NCBI GenBank assembly: GCA_021107835.1
Contig: JAIOSD010000048.1
Span: forward strand, 1-34,656
Source of the DNA: an archaeon
Lineage (GTDB): Archaea; Nanobdellota; Nanobdellia; SCGC-AAA011-G17; PNOQ01
DNA length: 34,656 nucleotides
Direction: 5' to 3'
The translations under genes were made by a program, and so were the position numbers. This document shows, one piece after another, positions 29,389 through 34,656 of the stretch. The notes under the pieces are model-generated. The model saw only the letters and a program-made list of their open reading frames with translations, was not told where the DNA came from and did not search any database. The number at the start of each line of letters is the position of its first letter. Positions within the stretch are counted from its first letter, which is position 1.

Positions 29389-31677
29389 CTATACACTCCT
29401 TTTAATTTCTTTTTTCAACCAATCTTTCCATCTAAATAAGATTTTTTTATTATCTAGTTCTCCCGTTTTACTAAGCACCTCATCAGAGATTTTATGAAAA
29501 GCATCATTTGAAGCAAGTACAAAAGAAGCTTCTAATAAATCTTTTCTTTTAAGTTCATTAGCATTTTTAACTAACTCTTCTTTTATCTCCTTTCTAACCA
29601 TAATATTTTCCCAAACAGCATCCCAATTCCCAGCCCATTCTTTTACATTTCCAGCTATTTGTTTTATAACTTCAGAATCACCATTTAACAAATTATCTGT
29701 AGGTTCCAACAAATCAGTCTCAGGATTATAAACCATTAAATCAACAACCCCCCCTTCACGCAAAGGATCTTCTTCCCATTCCTTCCTTACTTCAGTAATA
29801 CTTAAAACTCTTCTAACACTCTTCAAACCATCTGGTGTTTTTATTGGATTAGCAACAACAATTATATCAGTCGCCTTAAAACTAGTTCTCGGAACTCCTA
29901 AATCATTAACCACCCTATCAAAAACAGAATAAGGGCTTCCACCATGAATAGTACCTGCAACAACATTTGCTAAAGCACCAATCCTCATTGCCTCATAAAG
30001 AGCCAAAGCTTGTTTACTTCTAACCTCTCCAACAATCAAACTACTATCGCCCAACCTCAAACTAGCCCTTATCCCTTCCTCTGCAGCTAATTCAGTCCCA
30101 CCTTCAGATAAAGCAGATCTAACTTTCAAAGGTTGTATATTGTATCCTAAATGTCTTAATGACCTAACTGGTAATTCTAAAGTGTCTTCAACCGTAATTA
30201 ATCTGTATTTTCTCATAATCTCAACCATACAAGAGCCAAGCAAAGAAGTTTTCCCACTACTTCTAGTACCTGCAACCAACATCGTTCTTCCCCCATCAAT
30301 TAAAAAACTCAAAAGGGCAGCACCAAGTGAGCTTATCATTTTATTATCAATAAATAAAGGCAAGGTCCAAGGTTTGTCTCTATGTCTCCTGAATGCATAT
30401 CCCAATCCAACAGGATTTAAAGGACTAGAAATAATTGCAACTCTTGCTCTTGCACCAGGAATTACTAACTCAGTGTCTAAAATAGGATTTGCTTCATCTA
30501 AAGGTCTTCCAGAAATCATTCTAAATTTAGTTGCCCAACCTTCACCATCTGCTTTACTGGGAATAATATTAGTTGAACATTCTCCATAATCTTGATGTAC
30601 AATATAAATAGGTGCCTCCCCAATAGGACCATTAACAACAATATCTTGTATCTTATCATCTCTTAATAAAACTTCTAACAACCCAAATCCAACAGTATAT
30701 CTAACCAAAATAGCAGCCAATTTTTTTATTTCCTCAAAAGAAATATTCATTTGCTGTCGCTCAGCCAACTCACTAATTAAATCTCTTCCAATATTAAAAA
30801 AAGTTTCCCTCATTCTTTCAGGATCAGTAAATTCTTCAGCAACAGGTTCGTGTTCAGAAAGAACAGATTTAGCAAGATCCAACAAACTTAATTTATCCTC
30901 ACTAAGTCCAAATTCAGGAGGGGTAATGTGATACCTGTTCTTTATATCATCATCCACTTGAAAAATCATAACACCAATATCTTCTCCAACAAGATAACTA
31001 TCTATTTCATTTGCATTAATGGGTGGTTCAGCCATTAACCGAGTATGTATAAAATTTGGAGTTATAATGGGTCTGAAAAAATTAGTATAGAGAGTTCTTT
31101 CCCCAATAGCATAACCATCTAAATCAGATTTAGCAAGTAAAATTAACTTTGTTTTTTCTAATAATTCAAGCATTTCCTCCAACGTCTTCAAATAAACATT
31201 TACTTGGGTTACATCTTCTGACAATTTTCCACTTTTAAGTTTTATTTTTTCTTCTCGCACCAGCCTTTTAAGCTCAACATAAGCTCCAAGAGGATCTGTT
31301 CTAAGTAAATTTGTAACAACATACTGTATATTAGCAAACCGCTTAGAAACCGCAGTAGATAAATAAGGATCTGCCCCAACAGAATACAAACTTAAAATCC
31401 TTTTTTGTTTAGTTAAAAAAATATAAATATTCGCAATCTCCCTTAACATTGCAGTCTGTTCACTATCATATTGATAGTTTCTATCAAAAGATAGTACAAT
31501 CCGATTAACACCTGGACTCTCAATTAATTTATCAATAATACTTGCCATACAAATACCATTATCTTCAATAGAAGGTGGATAAGATAGTCCAAAAAAATTA
31601 ACCCTCATTATATGCTCTTCGCCTTCTTCTACTAGCTCATACTCTCCAGGTTTCAATTTTTTTTGAGAAATTGTCAT
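29389..31677 (-). CDS. tadA: TadA/GspE-family pilus assembly ATPase
   Basis: This hexameric ATPase drives pilin extraction or pilus assembly. Numbered from an ATG at 31701, it has Walker A GTRSSGKT (478-485), an Asp/Glu box (ITVEDTLEL, E505), Walker B SSLIVGEVR (553-560) and a His box (GTIHG, H586), the set that defines TadA/VirB11-like secretion ATPases. The about 290 residues before the N2-like domain are longer than in bacterial TadA. The in-frame ATG at 31677 has GGAG seven bases upstream and is preferred; the ATG at 31701 with TATA-like CTTTTATT is the alternative. It is followed without gap by tadC. Confidence 0.92.
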   Translation of the reverse strand: MTISQKKLKPGEYELVEEGEEHIMRVNFFGLSYPPSIEDNGICMASIIDKLIESPGVNRIVLSFDRNYQYDSEQTAMLREIANIYIFLTKQKRILSLYSVGADPYLSTAVSKRFANIQYVVTNLLRTDPLGAYVELKRLVREEKIKLKSGKLSEDVTQVNVYLKTLEEMLELLEKTKLILLAKSDLDGYAIGERTLYTNFFRPIITPNFIHTRLMAEPPINANEIDSYLVGEDIGVMIFQVDDDIKNRYHITPPEFGLSEDKLSLLDLAKSVLSEHEPVAEEFTDPERMRETFFNIGRDLISELAERQQMNISFEEIKKLAAILVRYTVGFGLLEVLLRDDKIQDIVVNGPIGEAPIYIVHQDYGECSTNIIPSKADGEGWATKFRMISGRPLDEANPILDTELVIPGARARVAIISSPLNPVGLGYAFRRHRDKPWTLPLFIDNKMISSLGAALLSFLIDGGRTMLVAGTRSSGKTSLLGSCMVEIMRKYRLITVEDTLELPVRSLRHLGYNIQPLKVRSALSEGGTELAAEEGIRASLRLGDSSLIVGEVRSKQALALYEAMRIGALANVVAGTIHGGSPYSVFDRVVNDLGVPRTSFKATDIIVVANPIKTPDGLKSVRRVLSITEVRKEWEEDPLREGGVVDLMVYNPETDLLEPTDNLLNGDSEVIKQIAGNVKEWAGNWDAVWENIMVRKEIKEELVKNANELKRKDLLEASFVLASNDAFHKISDEVLSKTGELDNKKILFRWKDWLKKEIKRSV

Positions 31678-31763
31678 ATCACCACTCCCCTTTAACAACA
31701 TAAAGTTTATTATAGTATCTAATAAAAGCTATATTAATCTGATTAAATAGTTTTCGTTTTAAA

Positions 31764-32153
31764 ATGAATCCAACACAACAAATACAGGCGCAATACAGCC
31801 CAATGAATGAAATAAATACTCGTGTAAGAATTCTAGAAGGAAAATATAACCTAACAAGAGAGCGTATGTTACTTATAAATCAAAATATGATAGATCACTA
31901 CAAAACACTAAGTACAGAGCTAAGAACAATAAATGAAGACCTGAAAGAAATAAAAGAAACACTAGAAACAATGAAAGAAACAACAAAAAATGTTGTAAAG
32001 GAAATGTCTTTTTTCGCAAGAAAAGACCAATTAAAAATTTTAGAAAAATATATTAACATGTGGAATCCATTAAACTTCGTAACTGAAAAAGAAGTCTTAG
32101 AAATTATGAAAAAAAAGAGGACAAAAAATGCAACTAAACGAAAAAGAAAATAG
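31764..32153 (+). CDS. Coiled-coil protein divergent from tadA
   Basis: This 129-residue protein is mostly coiled coil (about 15-90, with heptads in MIDHYKTLSTELRTINEDLK), then a conserved-looking C-terminal segment (FFARKDQLKILEKYINMWNPLNFVTEKEV) and a Lys-rich tail. The layout (coiled coil plus WxPxxFVTxxEV-like end) recalls archaellum accessory proteins FlaC/FlaD/E, but I cannot claim homology. It overlaps the next gene by 26 bases and lies divergent to the tad genes, so a link to the pilus machine is inferred from position. Confidence 0.7.
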   Translation: MNPTQQIQAQYSPMNEINTRVRILEGKYNLTRERMLLINQNMIDHYKTLSTELRTINEDLKEIKETLETMKETTKNVVKEMSFFARKDQLKILEKYINMWNPLNFVTEKEVLEIMKKKRTKNATKRKRK

Positions 32154-32748
32154 AGATTCCCCTATACAAAGAGTTTTAGATCTCAAAAGAGGCGGAAGAA
32201 CAAATCAAGACATTCCAAACACCCTAAGAAAAGAAAATTTTGGAAATCAGGAAATATCAAGTGCATTAGACCAAGCAACTGTAAAAGGAGAAATTAATCC
32301 AGATGAAGTGCCTTCTCCAGCACAAGCTACCCAAGAAATCCCAAAACAAGAATATTCTCCTCAACAAGAAGCCCCTTTACAATCAAATATACCGACGTTT
32401 GCTCCAGAACCAGCTGGAAGAGCAAACTACGAAATGGTAGAACAAATAGCAGAATCAGTAGTTTCAGAAAAATGGGAAGACATGGTTAAAAACGTTGGCG
32501 ATTTAAGGTTATGGAAAGAAAAAGTAGAAACAGATTTATCTGGCGTAAAACAAGAAATATTAAGAACACAATCTAGATTTGAAAATTTGCAAAAAGCTGT
32601 GCTAGGTAAAGTAACAGAATATAGTGCTGGAATAACTGACTTAAACGCAGAAATGAAAGCAATGGAAAAAGTATTTGAAAAAATTCTAGAACCTCTAACA
32701 AGAAGTGTTAAAGACTTGGAAAAAGTAACTCAAAAGATAAAAAAATAA
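32128..32748 (+). CDS. Coiled-coil protein with N-terminal helical repeat and Pro/Gln linker
   Basis: This 206-residue protein has an N-terminal helical region (IQRVLDLKRGGRTNQDIPNT, then IS-SALDQA) that repeats a G-x-x-x-x-x-I-x-x-x-L pattern. A Pro/Gln/Ala-rich linker (about 60-95) follows, then a C-terminal coiled coil (about 110-206). The repeat resembles UBA-like or SHOCT-type helix pairs seen in many DPANN proteins. It shares the transcript with the preceding coiled-coil gene; the two probably form a complex, perhaps on the cytoplasmic side of the TadA/TadC machine (inference). Confidence 0.7.
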   Translation: MQLNEKENRDSPIQRVLDLKRGGRTNQDIPNTLRKENFGNQEISSALDQATVKGEINPDEVPSPAQATQEIPKQEYSPQQEAPLQSNIPTFAPEPAGRANYEMVEQIAESVVSEKWEDMVKNVGDLRLWKEKVETDLSGVKQEILRTQSRFENLQKAVLGKVTEYSAGITDLNAEMKAMEKVFEKILEPLTRSVKDLEKVTQKIKK

Positions 32749-32749
32749 A

Positions 32750-32766
32750 GACTAAAAAGTTTAGTC
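32750..32766. terminator. Perfect 7-bp inverted repeat after the coiled-coil genes
   Basis: GACTAAA and TTTAGTC separated by AAG lie two bases after the stop at 32748, in the gap before the convergent methyltransferase gene. There is no T run after it, so it could be an RNA 3'-end hairpin rather than a classic terminator. Confidence 0.4.
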
Positions 32767-32820
32767 ACCCACAAAACTCATTGAATATAACCTTTCTTAT
32801 GTCTAATTTCTTAAGGTACC

Positions 32821-33465
32821 TTATAGTTTTTCCATAAAGAAATAGTTTCCAATATGTTCTTTTTTTCCAGCAACCATAGTAATCAATTTAGCTTCAATTA
32901 TACGAAAATACGACTCAAATAATTCTTTCATCTCATCAAAAGATGAATAATATAATTTTGTTCCAGCAGGCATTTTTGCACCTTCAGGAATTATCCTTAA
33001 ATCTTTACCCTTCGCTCCAAAATCAGGATTTTGATTATTGAAACAAATTGATAAATATTTTCCTTTTTTATTCAAAATCCTTTTAATATTCTCTAAATAT
33101 TTATTTCTTTGTTCAGGTATTATATGGTGCAAAATTGCCCACTCGAATACAAAATCAAATTTATCATTTATTATATCTAAATCATCAACATCAAGAGCCA
33201 TAAATTTGATTTTTACACCCTGTTTCGTGGCATTTTCTTTTGCTAGTTTAATGGCATTTTCTGAAATATCTATACCTGTAACATCAAAACCTTTTGAAGC
33301 CAAATAAATCGCATAGAAACCTTCGCCACATCCAACATCAAGAACATTACATGGTTTAATCTCTCCACTTTCAACTAAGTCCCTTAATTCTTTAGGTGGT
33401 CCAAATTCTGTCCAGACGGCTACTCCTTCATATATTTTTTCAAACATTTCTTTATCATTGCTCAT
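32821..33465 (-). CDS. Class I SAM-dependent methyltransferase
   Basis: This 214-residue protein has the SAM-binding glycine motif NVLDVGCGEGFYAIYLASKG, the acidic ribose-binding motif VTGIDISENAIKLAKE, LDVDDLD, and the FDFVFEWAILHHI post-motif. It has the small, stand-alone fold of the UbiE/TehB-like group, which methylates small molecules. No substrate-determining domain is visible. A TATA element (33485-33496) lies 26 bases upstream. There is no neighbour that points to a substrate. Confidence 0.9.
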   Translation of the reverse strand: MSNDKEMFEKIYEGVAVWTEFGPPKELRDLVESGEIKPCNVLDVGCGEGFYAIYLASKGFDVTGIDISENAIKLAKENATKQGVKIKFMALDVDDLDIINDKFDFVFEWAILHHIIPEQRNKYLENIKRILNKKGKYLSICFNNQNPDFGAKGKDLRIIPEGAKMPAGTKLYYSSFDEMKELFESYFRIIEAKLITMVAGKKEHIGNYFFMEKL

Positions 33466-33484
33466 AACTTAGATAACTAGCTTG

Positions 33485-33496
33485 TATTATATAAAA
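33485..33496 (-). promoter_or_regulatory. TATA element of the methyltransferase gene
   Basis: TTTTATATAATA centred about 26 bases before the ATG at 33465. Confidence 0.45.
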
Positions 33497-33498
33497 TT

Positions 33499-33603
33499 AA
33501 TGATTGACTACACCCAAGGAAACTCTAAAATTTTCCATCGGAACGTTGCACTAACTCTCAGTCTCCGCTACACCCAGACACAACTAACAACGATTATCTA
33601 TAA
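33499..33603. other. Unexplained GC-richer intergenic stretch with a spaced direct repeat
   Basis: Between the methyltransferase promoter and the stop of the membrane-protein gene, about 105 bases look richer in G and C than the surroundings. CTACACCCA occurs at 33508-33516 and again at 33568-33576, exactly 60 bases apart. GGAAA...TTTCC (33518-33536) could form a small hairpin. No tRNA T-loop, C/D box pair or clear 5S fold was found; a small RNA is possible. Confidence 0.4.
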
Positions 33604-34116
33604 TCACTTCGTTTCTTTAACAACTTTTCCAATAAGAACAACTGCAATTAACATTATTAATAAAACCCCCAAAACATTAGGATGGAAAATAGTTCTCAAA
33701 GCCCACCAACCAGGATCTGCTCCTGCAGAGTAAGGTGTAAACACAGGCCCAAAAACATTAGAAATTGCCACAACAAGAATAGTCAAAGCAAGGTAAAACA
33801 CAATCTGATATGGCACATCAAGTTCAAAAATCCCATCTCCAGGAGTTGCACCAGAAGTATACAAAGCCAACATAATCAAAATAAAAGCAACTATCAACAA
33901 AACATACCAAGTAGAAACTACAGCAACAAATTTAACAGTACTTTCAGAAACCAAAGCCAATAAAGCAACCATCAGAGAAATAACAAAATCAGCTTTCTGA
34001 TACCCCCCAAGAATTTTAGATTTCTGTAAAATCGCAAAAATAACTACAAAAATTAAAATAAACACCAAAACTGGTGTGAAGTATTCCAAAACCCCTGTAT
34101 CCCAAAAAGTTGCCAT
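33604..34116 (-). CDS. Four-helix membrane protein (tandem paralogue 2)
   Basis: This 170-residue protein has about four hydrophobic helices (17-34, 44-60, 67-87, 107-125, with another near the C-terminus). The motif YFTPVLVFILIFVVIFAILQKSKILGG matches the start of the upstream gene (LYEFFLPFLLIFVVLFAILEKTYIFGG), so they are tandem paralogues. Similar small proteins accompany pilus genes in DPANN genomes, but no function is known. Five bases separate it from the upstream gene, with GAGGGG as a weak Shine-Dalgarno. Confidence 0.72.
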   Translation of the reverse strand: MATFWDTGVLEYFTPVLVFILIFVVIFAILQKSKILGGYQKADFVISLMVALLALVSESTVKFVAVVSTWYVLLIVAFILIMLALYTSGATPGDGIFELDVPYQIVFYLALTILVVAISNVFGPVFTPYSAGADPGWWALRTIFHPNVLGVLLIMLIAVVLIGKVVKETK

Positions 34117-34121
34117 TAAAA

Positions 34122-34656
34122 TTAACCCCTCAAACCTTTCAGAGTTATACCCTTATTATCCTTATTGTTTCCTGCAGCAACTAAAGCAATAACCAAAACA
34201 AGAACACCTACCAATAATAGTGCAGATATAACAGATTCACTCAAATAAAACCAATAAGGAAATGATGCTCCATAAGTACTAGAAGACAAAGACCACAACA
34301 AAGCAACAATAGCTAAAATAACCCCTGCACCAATACCAAATCCTTCAAATTTACTATTTCCTTTTGTTCCAGCAAACATAGCAACAACCAACATAAACAT
34401 GATACCTGCCACAATAAAGAACGCCATCCTAGACAAATACATATTCATAAACATAACCAAATCTGTTTGCACAACTAATAACGCAGCAATTATAAGAGAA
34501 ACTACAACATTAATATTTGTTTTTGGACCATCACTAGAACCTCCACCAAAAATATAAGTTTTCTCCAAAATAGCAAAGAGCACAACAAAAATTAACAAGA
34601 AAGGCAAAAAGAACTCATACAATCCACTAGACTCTAAAGTATATAAAATAGAATAA
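34122..34656 (-). CDS. Four-helix membrane protein, partial (cut by right window edge; tandem paralogue 1)
   Basis: The frame is open from the stop at 34122 to the right edge. The first in-frame start codon is a TTG at 34622, but the paralogue downstream has about 12 residues before the matching YxF segment, and the residues encoded by 34623-34655 (YSILYTLESSG) fit that N-terminus. The true start is therefore likely to lie outside the window. It has several hydrophobic helices and a Lys/Gly C-terminus. Function is unknown; the relation to the next gene is clear from the shared motif PFLLIFVVLFAILEKT. Confidence 0.72.
   Translation of the reverse strand, partial: YSILYTLESSGLYEFFLPFLLIFVVLFAILEKTYIFGGGSSDGPKTNINVVVSLIIAALLVVQTDLVMFMNMYLSRMAFFIVAGIMFMLVVAMFAGTKGNSKFEGFGIGAGVILAIVALLWSLSSSTYGASFPYWFYLSESVISALLLVGVLVLVIALVAAGNNKDNKGITLKGLRG

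Noticed and set aside
30140..30589. 149-residue plus-strand frame inside tadA
   Set aside because: It is the complement of the TadA Walker A region, whose motifs fix the minus-strand frame.
32812..32823. 12-base palindrome TAAGGTACCTTA at the methyltransferase stop
   Set aside because: It spans the stop codon of the gene, and a single copy of this length is expected by chance at times; no partner site was seen.
33525..33590. Partial resemblance to 5S rRNA (CCATC...GGAAC) in the GC-richer gap
   Set aside because: The arms needed for 5S helix III do not pair, and the segment is too short; kept only as an unexplained stretch.
33482..33733. 83-residue plus-strand frame
   Set aside because: It overlaps the four-helix membrane-protein gene and the methyltransferase promoter, with composition typical of a complement frame.
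1..34656. CRISPR array, insertion sequence or prophage
   Set aside because: No regularly spaced repeats, transposase, integrase or phage structural motifs were found on either strand.

Overview
This is a compact, AT-rich archaeal chromosome segment. The archaeal assignment rests on eL42, eS27, aIF2-alpha, Nop10, aEF1-beta, RadA, RPA, GINS, homotetramer-type EndA, endonuclease Q and TATA-box promoters without bacterial -10/-35 elements. Small genes, short overlaps, many N-terminally anchored proteins of unknown function and the TadA/TadC-type pilus genes suggest a DPANN lineage near Pacearchaeota/Woesearchaeota. That placement is an inference from gene style, not a computed phylogeny. I see no rRNA, tRNA, CRISPR array, insertion sequence or prophage, and no stretch above 300 bases without a gene.

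Layout. 1-1434: two small membrane-anchored proteins (one cut by the left edge) and a winged-helix protein. 1467-2938: two tRNA-processing enzymes, EndA and RNase Z, diverging from one shared TATA element. 2928-5201: membrane protein, phosphoglycerate mutase, metallophosphoesterase. 5292-7308: the operon GINS, eL42, eS27, aIF2-alpha, Nop10. 7318-9045: unknown gene and endonuclease Q. 9077-13656: surface proteins, namely two lipoproteins and two anchored ectodomain proteins. 13696-15022: a small HEXXH protein diverging from a prepilin peptidase. 15019-20907: zinc-ribbon protein and aEF1-beta, thymidine kinase, RadA with a small upstream partner, nucleotidyltransferase, anchored cyclophilin, a DUF457-type hydrolase and a P-loop kinase. 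20944-31677: RPA at the distal end of a run of prepilin-like genes, then the TadC and TadA pilus motor genes. 31764-34656: two coiled-coil proteins, a methyltransferase and two related four-helix membrane proteins (the last cut by the right edge).

How the genes fit together. TadA (ATPase), TadC (membrane platform), about nine proteins with a basic-Gly class III prepilin signal followed by a hydrophobic helix, and the peptidase at 14159-15022 contain the parts of an archaeal type IV pilus-like machine. The number and diversity of the prepilins, two of them only 36 and 50 residues long, is the least described part. Information-processing genes are interleaved with it; RPA appears to be cotranscribed with four prepilin-like genes.

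Promoter logic. Most transcription units have a TATA element centred about 23-29 bases before the first start codon, which implies leaderless mRNAs. This rule was used to choose several starts. Shine-Dalgarno motifs appear mainly on genes inside operons and on a few leadered units.
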